This document shows positions 1-5,837 of a stretch of 7,056 bases of DNA, one piece after another (within the stretch, counting starts at the first letter, position 1; each line of letters begins with the position of its first letter). Position numbers and translations under genes: made by a program. The DNA is from an uncultured Eubacteriales bacterium (GTDB lineage: Bacteria > Bacillota > Clostridia > Oscillospirales > Feifaniaceae), in assembly GCA_902474785.1 (NCBI GenBank), contig CABRXB010000054.1, positions 1 to 7,056 on the forward strand, in the 5' to 3' direction. The notes under the pieces were generated by a model. That model worked only from the letters and a program-made list of their open reading frames with translations, did not search any database and had not been told where the DNA came from.

Positions 1-113
1 CGGCAAATGATCCATATGTCTCCCTGATCAAGCGATTGGCGTTGAATGACAAGTTGGACTTTGACACCGCCAAAATTCTGATCTCGGAATACAAAAAATC
101 GAAAGGGGTTTGA
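1..113 (+). CDS. C-terminal end of an unrecognised protein (5' end outside window)
   Basis: Only the last 36 codons are visible, read in the frame starting at base 3 and ending at TGA. The peptide runs from ANDPYVSLIKRL to SEYKKSKGV and is hydrophilic, with a regular spacing of hydrophobic residues that suggests two short amphipathic helices. That layout loosely recalls short C-terminal helical-hairpin modules such as SHOCT, but this is a guess from pattern only and the family is not established. The stop codon overlaps a possible TTG start of the next gene, and the GAAAGGGG just before the stop could act as that gene's ribosome site. The two are therefore probably co-transcribed. The missing N-terminal part would decide the function. 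Confidence 0.6.
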   Translation, partial: ANDPYVSLIKRLALNDKLDFDTAKILISEYKKSKGV

Positions 114-121
114 TTTGTGCC

Positions 122-442
122 ATGGTGCCGTTAAAAAACGTTGTTATTTTGCTCATTTTGGTGGTCGGAGGAGTTGTCCTGCAGATTTTTTTGTCAAAAA
201 GAGAGGGCAAATGGTTTGGGCTGATCTTGCCGGCCATCACGTTTTTCTACTCCTTGCTGATGGTGTTTCAAATTGCTGTTTTTGGCACGATGCGTGTCGG
301 GGAAGTGATTGGGCTTGTTGTGACAACCTTTCTTTTTGGCAACATCCCGACGGTTGTGCTGCTTGGCATTTACTTTGGCTGCAGGGAGAAAATGAAAACA
401 CGCAATCAAGTGGACAAAATGAACATACAGGATTTGGAGTGA
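122..442 (+). CDS. small three-helix membrane protein, function unknown
   Basis: This 106-residue protein is almost entirely membrane. Hydrophobic segments lie at about residues 5-24 (VVILLILVVGGVVLQIF), 32-54 and 62-86, followed by a charged tail of about 20 residues (REKMKTRNQVDKMNIQDLE). A basic loop, SKREGK, lies between helices 1 and 2. No catalytic or binding motif was recognised. The ATG start was chosen because GAAAGGGG ends 13 bases upstream. An in-frame TTG at 110 overlaps the previous stop (TTGA), but it has only one base between it and that ribosome site, so it is less likely; GTG 125 is also possible. The gene looks more AT-rich in codon choice than the genes to its right, which could mean a separate origin. 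It probably shares a transcript with the upstream gene and is followed by the hairpin at 463-495. Confidence 0.72.
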   Translation: MVPLKNVVILLILVVGGVVLQIFLSKREGKWFGLILPAITFFYSLLMVFQIAVFGTMRVGEVIGLVVTTFLFGNIPTVVLLGIYFGCREKMKTRNQVDKMNIQDLE

Positions 443-462
443 CAACGCGGTCAGACACAAAA

Positions 463-495
463 ACGCCCCATCCCGCCATCGGCGGGATGGGGCGT
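463..495. terminator. perfect 15-bp hairpin terminator, better oriented for leftward transcription
   Basis: Arms 463-477 (ACGCCCCATCCCGCC) and 481-495 are exact reverse complements around a 3-base ATC loop. On the minus strand the stem is followed by TTTTTGTGT, a usable U-tract. On the plus strand the tail is only CGCTTGTTTC. It therefore fits best as the end of leftward transcripts such as that of the FAH gene, although it could also help end the small membrane-protein transcript. Confidence 0.8.
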
Positions 496-832
496 CGCTT
501 GTTTCAGCAGACAAGGCCTTTCGCTGATTTGAGATCTGTACGGGCGGGAGGCCGACATCTTGTCAGACTTTGCGGCCCTGCGCGCTGGTCCTCTGTTTGC
601 GGCGGCGTTGAGCAAAGCTTTCCTGCAGCCTGTAGCTCAATCGAAAGCGTTCACGGCCAACGCGCAGCGGCGCCGATCGCTCGCAGTCAGTTTTCCACCG
701 AGAGCGGGCGCCTGCCAGTTTGCCAGGGAGCAAAGATTGGCGGTCATCGTCTTTGGTCGGCTCCGGCGGTGAAAAGGGTCCTGCTGTTATGGGCTGTGAG
801 GTGTTTCTTTCAGATGGTGAACGGTCAGAAGG
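496..832. other. gene-less stretch between hairpin 463-495 and the FAH gene stop
   Basis: No convincing gene was found here. The open frames on the plus strand begin at weak starts without a ribosome site, and their translations are rich in Arg, Ala, Ser and Cys, as expected from out-of-frame reading. A 6-bp inverted repeat, TTGAGC (608-613) with GCTCAA (635-640), is too short to be meaningful. If the FAH transcript ends at the hairpin to the left, this is a 3' untranslated region of about 340 bases. Confidence 0.5.
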
Positions 833-1606
833 TCAGCGCGGCACCTCGAGCACCACCTGGTTTTTGAGCTCGCCGAGCTCATCGGAGCTGACGACGATCA
901 CATCGCCCACCTGCATGGGAGCCACGCCACTGGGCGTTCCGGTGGCGATTACATCGCCGGGCATGAGGGTCATGCGGTTGGTGACAAACTCGATGATTTC
1001 GGGAATGCTGAAGATCATGTCCTCCACCTTGGAGTTTTGCCGCAGCTCTCCGTTGAGGTGCGAGCGGATGGTGATCCCGTCCAGAGAATCGACCGTTGTG
1101 ATATAGGGCCCGATGGGGCAGAAGGTGTCGTACCCCTTGCCGTTGACCCATTGCGTGGTGGTCTTTGCCTTGTCGCGCCGGGAGACGTCGTTGAGCAGGG
1201 TGAGGCCGAAAATATAGTCCTCCTCTTTTTTGACATAGCGGGCGCGCTTTTTGACGATGACGGCGATCTCCGCCTCATAGTCCACCCGCTGCGCGCCGAT
1301 GGGGTATACGATGTCCTCCCCGGGGTTGAGGATGCCCGAAGGCGGCTTGAGAAAGACCTCCGGCTCCTCGGGCAGCGCAGGGGCCGCCATGGTCGCCATC
1401 TCGTTGATGTGATCCATGTAGTTTTTTCCAATGGCCACGATCTTGGAAGGGTCGACAGGCGCCAGCAGCTTGGCCTGTTCCAGGGGAACGCCAACGCCCG
1501 CCACGGTAAAAGAGCCAAACAGGTCGCCCGAGATGGGATAGACCATCCCGTCTTTGAGTTCGCCATAGCAGGTTTTGCCCTCGTAGAAAATTTTTGCAAT
1601 TTTCAT
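833..1606 (-). CDS. fumarylacetoacetate hydrolase (FAH) family protein
   Basis: This 257-residue soluble enzyme belongs to the FAH superfamily of metal-dependent C-C bond hydrolases, decarboxylases and isomerases. A short N-terminal domain (about 1-50) is followed by the family signature KIVAIGKNYMDHINE (55-69). The metal ligands are visible as E111 and E113 in DYEAEIAV and D140 in LNDVSRRD. R144 and K157 match active-site residues of FAH, and the C-terminal signature MPGDVIATGTPSGV lies at 215-228. The length is typical of the bacterial members. The start is fixed by AAGGAGG 8 bases upstream on the minus strand; the frame stays open further upstream but has no better ribosome site. Substrates in this family range from acylpyruvates to oxaloacetate and homoprotocatechuate intermediates, so the exact reaction cannot be assigned. 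The gene appears monocistronic with its own promoter. One oddity is that a Gln three residues after the conserved Arg in FAH is replaced by Ala here (A147). Confidence 0.93.
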   Translation of the reverse strand: MKIAKIFYEGKTCYGELKDGMVYPISGDLFGSFTVAGVGVPLEQAKLLAPVDPSKIVAIGKNYMDHINEMATMAAPALPEEPEVFLKPPSGILNPGEDIVYPIGAQRVDYEAEIAVIVKKRARYVKKEEDYIFGLTLLNDVSRRDKAKTTTQWVNGKGYDTFCPIGPYITTVDSLDGITIRSHLNGELRQNSKVEDMIFSIPEIIEFVTNRMTLMPGDVIATGTPSGVAPMQVGDVIVVSSDELGELKNQVVLEVPR

Positions 1607-1651
1607 TGGATTCGCCTCCTTCATGATAGGGTACAACGGGTATTCAGTTGA

Positions 1652-1680
1652 ATAATAATATAAAAACCAAAAAATAGCAA
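1652..1680 (-). promoter_or_regulatory. sigma-A-type promoter of the FAH gene
   Basis: On the minus strand, a TTGCTA -35 box (1675-1680) and a TATTAT -10 box (1652-1657) are separated by exactly 17 bases of T-rich spacer. Transcription would start near 1645, giving a leader of about 39 bases that contains the AAGGAGG ribosome site. Confidence 0.65.
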
Positions 1681-1704
1681 GCAGCTCTGAAAACATTTCC
1701 TGAT

Positions 1705-1721
1705 TCGACAAAAATCGACAA
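1705..1721 (-). repeat. two TTGTCGA direct repeats one helical turn apart, upstream of the FAH promoter
   Basis: On the minus strand TTGTCGA occurs twice with a 10-base period (plus-strand TCGACAA at 1705-1711 and 1715-1721), about 25 bases upstream of the -35 box. Tandem same-face half-sites in this position can bind an activator. No regulator is identified, and the short length makes chance possible. Confidence 0.3.
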
Positions 1722-1756
1722 CGAAAAATAAAACACAATGATATGATAAAAAACAA

Positions 1757-2133
1757 ACAATTCCATGCGTAGCGTCTGGATTATCGTGGCGAACGCCGGA
1801 GAAAACCGACGTCAAATGTGTATCATCAAATGGAATTTTTGATATGCGGCTCAAACAAAAGGCAAAAATCCGTATCAAGTGAAAAATGCCTTTGGCGATC
1901 GGACAGGAGCTCAAGGCCGGCGGCGTCTTCTTACAAAAATTCTGACGCTCGCTTGAAGACAACGGGCGCATGCGCGACTTCGGCGGCATTCAGCTTACAG
2001 GAGGATAGCGGCAATTTCTCGTTGCCGATGGACTTGGGATGCCGAAACAAACGCGGGCTCTCGATAAGCCTTGAATTTCTGAAGGCGATTTTCAGGGACA
2101 TGAAGGGTGCGCATTGTGAATGAGGATTGGAAT
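1757..2133. other. gene-poor stretch with no supported gene, possibly an eroded frame
   Basis: The one long plus-strand frame (1818-2123) lacks a ribosome site and its Ser/Arg/Lys-rich translation looks non-coding. In a different plus frame, from ATG 1886, the translation reads MPLAIGQELKAGGVFLQKF, then stop, then RSLEDNGRMRDFGGIQLTGG, then stop, then RQFLVADGLGMPKQTRALDKP. This is protein-like in composition but interrupted. It may be a decayed gene or chance. No strong promoter for the gene at 2134 was recognised. Confidence 0.35.
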
Positions 2134-2646
2134 ATGAATACAAGCGACAAAACTTCCCCTGAAAAGTGCACATGGGCCAATTTGCTGGCGCTGCTGTGCA
2201 TGCTGATTTTCCTTGCCGATTACGGCGTGAAGATGTTTTTCTATGTGGCGGGCAAGTTTGGACTGTATCCTAGGTATTCATGGACGCTGATTTTTCTGAC
2301 GGCCCACTGCGCGGCGGCTCCCATGCTGTGCATAGCCGCGGTGCCGCCCCTGCTCAAAAAGGGCGGCCTGTTTGCTTCAAAAGGCGCGCGCAGGGGACTT
2401 TTCTGGGTTGGCGTGGCAGTTGTTCTGCTGCTTTTGGTCTGGCAGTTTTGCGCCTCGTTTCCGGCGCTGCGACCCGACGGCCTGGGATTTGCAAACAACC
2501 TCTTCGTTTATATGGGAACGTATATCTCAGGTTATCCTGCCATCTATCTGCTGCCCATGCAGTGGATGATGACGGCGCTGTTGCCCAACCCCGCGGGGAA
2601 ACGGGAGGCGGCGCTGCCGCAGGATGCGCCGCAGGAAGGCGCGTGA
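2134..2646 (+). CDS. four-helix membrane protein of unknown function
   Basis: This 170-residue protein has hydrophobic segments at about residues 15-38 (ANLLALLCMLIFLADYGV), 50-72, 88-110 (RGLFWVGVAVVLLLLVWQF) and 124-150. A basic loop (KKGGLFASKGARRG) follows helix 2, and a polar tail rich in Ala, Pro and Gln ends the protein. I do not recognise the family and see no catalytic motif. ATG 2134 was chosen because GAGGA ends 7 bases upstream. GTG 2116, with GAAGGG 8 bases before it, is a realistic alternative that would add six residues (VNEDWN in its reading, first codon as Met). The gene stands alone: the flanking regions for hundreds of bases have no supported gene. Transcription could end at the strong terminator near 3190 or at an unrecognised site closer by. 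Confidence 0.78.
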   Translation: MNTSDKTSPEKCTWANLLALLCMLIFLADYGVKMFFYVAGKFGLYPRYSWTLIFLTAHCAAAPMLCIAAVPPLLKKGGLFASKGARRGLFWVGVAVVLLLLVWQFCASFPALRPDGLGFANNLFVYMGTYISGYPAIYLLPMQWMMTALLPNPAGKREAALPQDAPQEGA

Positions 2647-3145
2647 TGAGATCTGGTCGCAAACGTGGTTGACCGGCGCTCGTCCCCTGTCCCGTTGAAT
2701 CCCCCAAAAAGATGTATAGCCGGCGCGTTTTTTTGTGGATATCTGCCGCGTAAGATGGTTCAGGCGAGCTTGCAGGTTTAAGGCGCTCCCGGAGAGCCTC
2801 CTAAAAACCACAGGCTGTTTGTTTGTCGAACACAGGCTCTGATGAAGATACAGCCTCAATGCTGTTTGAGATTTCGCCCGAAAACGCTGGATTTGCGTCG
2901 GCGGCGTTTGCCGCTGGGCCTTGCATCGGCGCCGACGCTTTAAGATGACAGACCCAGGGCATTTCCCAAAGAGCCGGGGGGGTTGGCGAGGAGCAGTGTA
3001 ACCCGTGCTGGAAATCTCTTGAAGCAGCCTGGGGCGACTTTTAACATCAAAACAGGGATATCAAGTTGCAGTTTGTTGGGCATTTTTGAATGAGCTCTGT
3101 AAAGGTAGAAAAACAGTGTAAAGCAAACGGCTTATCAAAAGACGC
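2647..3145. other. gene-less stretch of about 500 bases before a strong terminator
   Basis: No supported gene was found on either strand; the open frames lack ribosome sites and family-like sequence. It holds a T7 run at about 2730 with no proper stem before it, and a hairpin at 2895-2938. A strong terminator follows directly at 3146-3190, so a transcript does seem to cross at least the right part of this stretch. Confidence 0.45.
2895..2938. repeat. 9-bp inverted repeat (possible hairpin)
   Basis: GCGTCGGCG (2895-2903) and CGCCGACGC (2930-2938) are exact reverse complements around a 26-base loop. Only three T's follow on the plus strand, so it is a weak terminator candidate. It could also be a structural element of an untranslated RNA. 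Confidence 0.4.
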
Positions 3146-3190
3146 GAAAACGGCAAGAGGGCGGGCGCTTCCCGCTCTCTTGCCGTTTTC
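3146..3190. terminator. 20-bp stem intrinsic terminator, usable in both directions
   Basis: Arms 3146-3165 (starting GAAAACGGCAAGAG) and 3171-3190 (ending CTCTTGCCGTTTTC) pair along 20 bases with one G-T wobble, around a CGCTT loop. The A4/T4 ends provide a U-tract in either direction, with TTTTCGGTTTGG on the plus strand and TTTTCGCGTCTTTT on the minus strand. It insulates the operon promoter at 3254 from upstream transcription. Confidence 0.85.
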
Positions 3191-3253
3191 GGTTTGGAAC
3201 AGCCCCCCGGACAGAACGACAGGACAACTTTCACCCGTCATGCAGGCAAAGCC

Positions 3254-3283
3254 TTGTCAGAAACGCTGGCCATGTGGTATACT
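3254..3283 (+). promoter_or_regulatory. promoter of the acetyltransferase-hydrolase operon
   Basis: A TTGTCA -35 box (3254-3259) and a TATACT -10 box (3278-3283) are 18 bases apart. TG at 3275-3276, one base before the -10 box, makes an extended -10. Transcription would start near 3290, leaving a leader of about 33 bases before the ATG. Confidence 0.7.
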
Positions 3284-3322
3284 CACAAAAGCGCATCTGA
3301 TTTTGAGAAAGGGGATGGCGGC

Positions 3323-3787
3323 ATGCTTGTGCGCCCCTACCGGGAAAGCGACGGCGAGGCGCTGTGCGACCTGTTTTTGGACACCATACACAATGTGTGT
3401 GCCAGGGACTATGACAGGGCGCAGCGCGACGCCTGGGCCCCGGCGGACTTTGACCGCGCGGCCTTTTGTGCCCGCCTTGCGCACAGCGTCACGCTGGTGG
3501 TCGAGAGCGACGGCGTGCCGCTCGGCTTTGCAAACCTAGGACAAGACGGATACTTTGATTGTCTGTATGTGAGCGCCCTTTCGCAGCGCAAAGGCGTTGC
3601 CACGCTGCTGGCGGACGCCATCGAAGCGCATGCTGTGCAAAATGGCGTGCGCCGCATGACAAGCGACGTTTCGATCACGGCGCGCCCCTTTTTCGAAGGG
3701 CGCGGCTATCGCGTGGTGCGAGAGCAGACGGTGCAACGGCGCGGCGTGACCTTGACCAACTTTCACATGGAGAAGGTGTTACAATGA
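3323..3787 (+). CDS. GNAT family N-acetyltransferase, YafP-like
   Basis: This 154-residue protein has the single GNAT fold, which moves an acetyl group from acetyl-CoA to an amine. The N-terminal strand is MLVRPYRESD. The acetyl-CoA pyrophosphate loop is Q88-R89-K90-G91-V92-A93, following the strand FDCLYVS. The C-terminal half (SDVSITARPFFEGRGYRVV, then QRRGVTLTNFHMEK) closely follows the pattern I recall for E. coli YafP (SITAKPFFERYGF, then RGAWFTNFYM), so it is placed in that subgroup. The substrate is unknown; YafP itself has been linked to detoxifying nitroaromatic compounds, but that should not be carried over without evidence. The start is set by AAAGGGGA 7 bases upstream; the longer open frame upstream would cross the promoter. 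It is the first gene of an operon, and its stop overlaps the start of the next gene as ATGA, which implies translational coupling. Confidence 0.9.
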   Translation: MLVRPYRESDGEALCDLFLDTIHNVCARDYDRAQRDAWAPADFDRAAFCARLAHSVTLVVESDGVPLGFANLGQDGYFDCLYVSALSQRKGVATLLADAIEAHAVQNGVRRMTSDVSITARPFFEGRGYRVVREQTVQRRGVTLTNFHMEKVLQ

Positions 3788-4605
3788 CAAAACAGAAAAA
3801 ATCGGGCAAAAAGACCTCAGGGGGCAGATCGTCGCTTGACACATCGAAGGTGCAGACGCTTGACGGCAGACGCGGCATGAGCGTGACAACCCGCTTTATC
3901 GGGATGCTGGTGGCCATCGCCTGCGTTTTTTTGCTGATGTATATTCAAGACTATCATCGCGCTGAAAAGAGCGTCGCTTCGGCAACCGTCTCCACGCAGG
4001 ACGTGGTGGTGGAAAAGGGCGACGCGGCCATGGTCTTTCGTCCGGTACAGGGCGGCGACACCGGCCTGATCTTCTACCCGGGAAGCAAGGTGCAGCATAC
4101 GGCCTATGCGCCGCTCATGCAGATGCTTGCGCAGCGCGGCGTCTTTTGCGTGCTCGTGGAGATGCCGTTTCGCCTGCCGCTGCTTGACCGCTCGGCGGCA
4201 GGGGTCTACCCCGCCGACTACCCTGAGATCAAAAACTGGTTTTTGGGCGGCCACTCTCTCGGTGGGAATGTGGCGGCCGACTATGCCGCCAAACATCCAG
4301 AAGAGCTGACCGGCCTGGTTCTTTTGGGCGCATACGCCTCGAAAGATCTGTCGGGCAGTAATTTGCCCGTGCTCTCAATTGTCGGCGAGTTCGACACGGT
4401 GATCGACAGGGATAAACTCGAGCAAAACCGCATCTATTTGCCGCAGTCTGCACAGGAGCTGACCATTTCAGGCGGCAACCACGCTGGTTTTGGAAGCTAT
4501 GGCAAGCAGGACAAAGACGGACAGGCCACCATTACAGCAGCGGAGCAGCAGGAGCAGACGGCGCAGCTCATCGCAAGCTGGATGTCCTCTCTGCAAGGGG
4601 AGTGA
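3784..4605 (+). CDS. membrane-anchored alpha/beta hydrolase
   Basis: This 273-residue protein has a basic, Ser/Thr-rich cytoplasmic tail (1-36), one transmembrane anchor at about 38-55 (IGMLVAIACVFLLMYI) and an alpha/beta-hydrolase domain that should face outside the cell. In the domain, FYPGSKVQHTAYAP (97-110) forms the oxyanion-hole region after strand 3. The nucleophile elbow is G156-H157-S158-L159-G160-G161, the acid is D204 in VGEFDTVID, and the catalytic His is H233 in SGGNHAGFGSYG. This complete Ser-Asp-His triad fits the Abhydrolase_5-like group. The substrate is unknown (ester, thioester or lipid are all possible). The start overlaps the acetyltransferase stop (ATGA) and has GGAGAAGG 7 bases upstream. 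The gene ends the operon and converges on pduL, with the shared terminator at 4860-4898. Confidence 0.9.
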   Translation: MTKQKKSGKKTSGGRSSLDTSKVQTLDGRRGMSVTTRFIGMLVAIACVFLLMYIQDYHRAEKSVASATVSTQDVVVEKGDAAMVFRPVQGGDTGLIFYPGSKVQHTAYAPLMQMLAQRGVFCVLVEMPFRLPLLDRSAAGVYPADYPEIKNWFLGGHSLGGNVAADYAAKHPEELTGLVLLGAYASKDLSGSNLPVLSIVGEFDTVIDRDKLEQNRIYLPQSAQELTISGGNHAGFGSYGKQDKDGQATITAAEQQEQTAQLIASWMSSLQGE

Positions 4606-4859
4606 GCCTCCCTTTTGCGCCGGCGCGCGGGAAAGACACAGAAGGTCGGCGCATGGTTGACAGGCTCGCTTGGCGCGCCGCTCTTTGTCGTGGCGCTCGA
4701 AGAGAGGGCGAATTGACTCTGTGGCGTTTGCAGAGCATAAGGTTATTTGGATGACGCGGTTGCGTCGGATTGATCAAAGGGCGGGCAATCCGCTTTGAAA
4801 AAAAAGAGGGAGATCGTCGAAACAGGCGCCTTTTGCGTGTCTCTCTCATCTGACAGATA
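4606..4859. other. spacer between the hydrolase gene and the shared terminator
   Basis: No gene is supported in this 3' region. It contains overlapping short inverted repeats, CGGATTG (4766-4772) with CAATCCG (4786-4792), and TCAAA (4774-4778) with TTTGA (4794-4798), followed by a run of A's rather than T's. This is therefore not a terminator for the plus strand. The hydrolase transcript probably runs about 290 bases past its stop codon. Confidence 0.45.
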
Positions 4860-4898
4860 AAAAAGCGGGGCATGTGCCATGCACATGCCCCGCTTTTT
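4860..4898. terminator. bidirectional terminator between the convergent hydrolase and pduL genes
   Basis: The core arms 4865-4877 (GCGGGGCATGTGC) and 4881-4893 are exact reverse complements around a CAT loop, and flanking A5 and T5 extend the stem. The plus strand tail is TTTTTCTTTTG and the minus strand tail is TTTTTTATCTG. Both convergent transcripts can therefore end here. Confidence 0.92.
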
Positions 4899-4997
4899 CT
4901 TTTGAATAAAGCAGCAGGCCCGCCCGCCTTTTTAAAAGCAAGAAGGCTTGTTTCGGTTGTAGCGCGGAACCTGCAGGATGGAAACGACAAGAGCTGC

Positions 4998-5570
4998 TTA
5001 CTTGACCAGCGTGCCCTCCACGGTGCCGGAGATGCCGGCGGCGTTGGCCTCGTCGGTGTCGATGTGCATGGCAAGGGCAAACTTGTCGGATACGCGACAG
5101 ACAACCTCTTCAAAGATCACGCCGCGCGGCCCCTCATACTTCACACCGACGATCTCCTTGTCGACCACGCCGAACTCGGCGGCTTCCTTGGTGTGGAAGT
5201 GGATATGACGCTTGGCCACCATCACGCCCTCTTTGAGCTCCACCTCGCCGGCGGGGCCGACCAGCTTGACGCCGGGGGTGCCGGCGATGTCGCCGGACTC
5301 ACGCACGGGGGGCTGGATGCCGAGGGTGCGCGCATCGGTCAAAGAGACCTCAACCTGGGTGACGGGGCGCTCCGGCCCGAGAATGGACATCTTGAGCTCG
5401 CCCTTGGGCCCGACAACCGTGACCTTCTCCTCGCAGGCGAACTGACCGGGCTGGGAGAGATCCTTTTTGTTGGTGAGCTGATGGCCGGCTCCGTAGAGCA
5501 CGTCGAGGTCGGCTCTCGATACGTGCAGATGACGCGCAGAAGTTTCAATCATGATTTTCTTATCAGACAT
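4998..5570 (-). CDS. pduL: phosphate propanoyltransferase (PduL-type phosphotransacylase)
   Basis: PduL interconverts acyl-CoA plus phosphate with acyl-phosphate plus CoA, which links to an acyl kinase for ATP formation. This copy has 190 residues with the two family repeats. All residues known for the two-zinc active site are visible: H14 and H16 in ARHLHVS, R68 in LGPERP, E74 in TQVEVS, H122 and H124 in KRHIHFH, and H169 in AMHIDTDEA. Their spacing matches the characterised Rhodopseudomonas enzyme with a nearly constant offset of 34-35 residues. The start is fixed by AAGGAG 7 bases upstream. The protein begins directly with the catalytic fold and has no amphipathic N-terminal extension of the kind that targets PduL to microcompartments. 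No shell or diol-dehydratase genes are nearby. A cytosolic fermentative role is therefore inferred. It is a single-gene unit with its own promoter, leader hairpin and terminator. Confidence 0.96.
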   Translation of the reverse strand: MSDKKIMIETSARHLHVSRADLDVLYGAGHQLTNKKDLSQPGQFACEEKVTVVGPKGELKMSILGPERPVTQVEVSLTDARTLGIQPPVRESGDIAGTPGVKLVGPAGEVELKEGVMVAKRHIHFHTKEAAEFGVVDKEIVGVKYEGPRGVIFEEVVCRVSDKFALAMHIDTDEANAAGISGTVEGTLVK

Positions 5571-5606
5571 GGAAATGCTCCTTTCGCAAATAAAAGTTCC
5601 TTTTGA

Positions 5607-5642
5607 GAAGGCGCCGTTTGCTTGCCGCAAAAAGGCGTCTTC
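5607..5642 (-). promoter_or_regulatory. strong hairpin in the pduL leader
   Basis: Outer arms 5607-5615 and 5634-5642 pair at 8 of 9 positions on the minus-strand RNA (GAAGACGCC with GGCGCCTTC). Inner arms 5617-5621 and 5627-5631 (TTTGC with GCAAA) continue the stem around a five-base loop. It sits between the pduL promoter and ribosome site, and no U-tract follows directly. It might stabilise the mRNA or act as a protein or ligand site; no known riboswitch class was recognised. Confidence 0.5.
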
Positions 5643-5657
5643 GACACTCTGCTTATC

Positions 5658-5686
5658 ATTTTACTAGAAAGGGGAAAAACTTGCAA
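5658..5686 (-). promoter_or_regulatory. pduL promoter
   Basis: On the minus strand, TTGCAA (5681-5686) and TAAAAT (5658-5663) are separated by exactly 17 bases. The predicted start is near 5651, which gives a leader of about 80 bases that includes the hairpin at 5607-5642. Confidence 0.7.
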
Positions 5687-5716
5687 GAGGGGAAGGGCAA
5701 TTCGCTGTTTGAAGTG

Positions 5717-5757
5717 AGATTTTTATGGGACGGCGCAAAGAAGGCGTCGAAAAATCT
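5717..5757. repeat. inverted repeat between the divergent pduL and regulator promoters
   Basis: AGATTTTT (5717-5724) and AAAAATCT (5750-5757) are exact reverse complements 25 bases apart, and GTG/CAC flanks extend the pairing after a 3-base bulge. It lies upstream of both divergent promoters, where a regulator could bind. It is not placed as a terminator for any known gene. Confidence 0.35.
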
Positions 5758-5771
5758 CCTCACGGCACCGC

Positions 5772-5800
5772 TTTACAGGGGGTGGCTTTTCCTGTATAAT
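5772..5800 (+). promoter_or_regulatory. near-consensus promoter of the Xre regulator gene
   Basis: TTTACA (5772-5777) and a perfect TATAAT (5795-5800) are 17 bases apart. Transcription would start near 5807, so the leader is about 30 bases. An imperfect inverted repeat, AATATTAC (5798-5805) with GTAAAATATT (5811-5820), overlaps the -10 box and start site and could be an operator. Confidence 0.78.
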
Positions 5801-5837
5801 ATTACAGTTGGTAAAATATTTCGTCTGGAGGCATGGC

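Noticed and set aside
560..772. 70-codon frame on the plus strand
   Set aside because: It has a weak non-ATG start, no ribosome site and a low-quality Ala/Arg-rich translation.
115..867. Open frame of 250 codons on the plus strand
   Set aside because: It overlaps the small membrane gene, the 463-495 hairpin and the FAH 3' end; the translation is rich in Cys, Arg and Trp, with no ribosome site or family pattern.
1607..1756. Upstream extension of the FAH-gene frame by 50 codons
   Set aside because: It would cross the promoter; AAGGAGG sits 8 bases before the start at 1606, and the extension is AT-driven hydrophobic sequence absent from the family.
1818..2123. 101-codon plus-strand frame
   Set aside because: It has no ribosome site, and its Ser/Lys/Arg-rich translation has no recognisable pattern.
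2672..2737. Possible terminator with a T7 run after the membrane-protein gene
   Set aside because: The only stem available is CCGGC with GCCGG around a loop of about 45 bases, separated from the T run by CGCG; too weak.
4872..5606. 244-codon plus-strand frame
   Set aside because: It is antisense to pduL, whose zinc-site residues are complete and whose ribosome site is clear.
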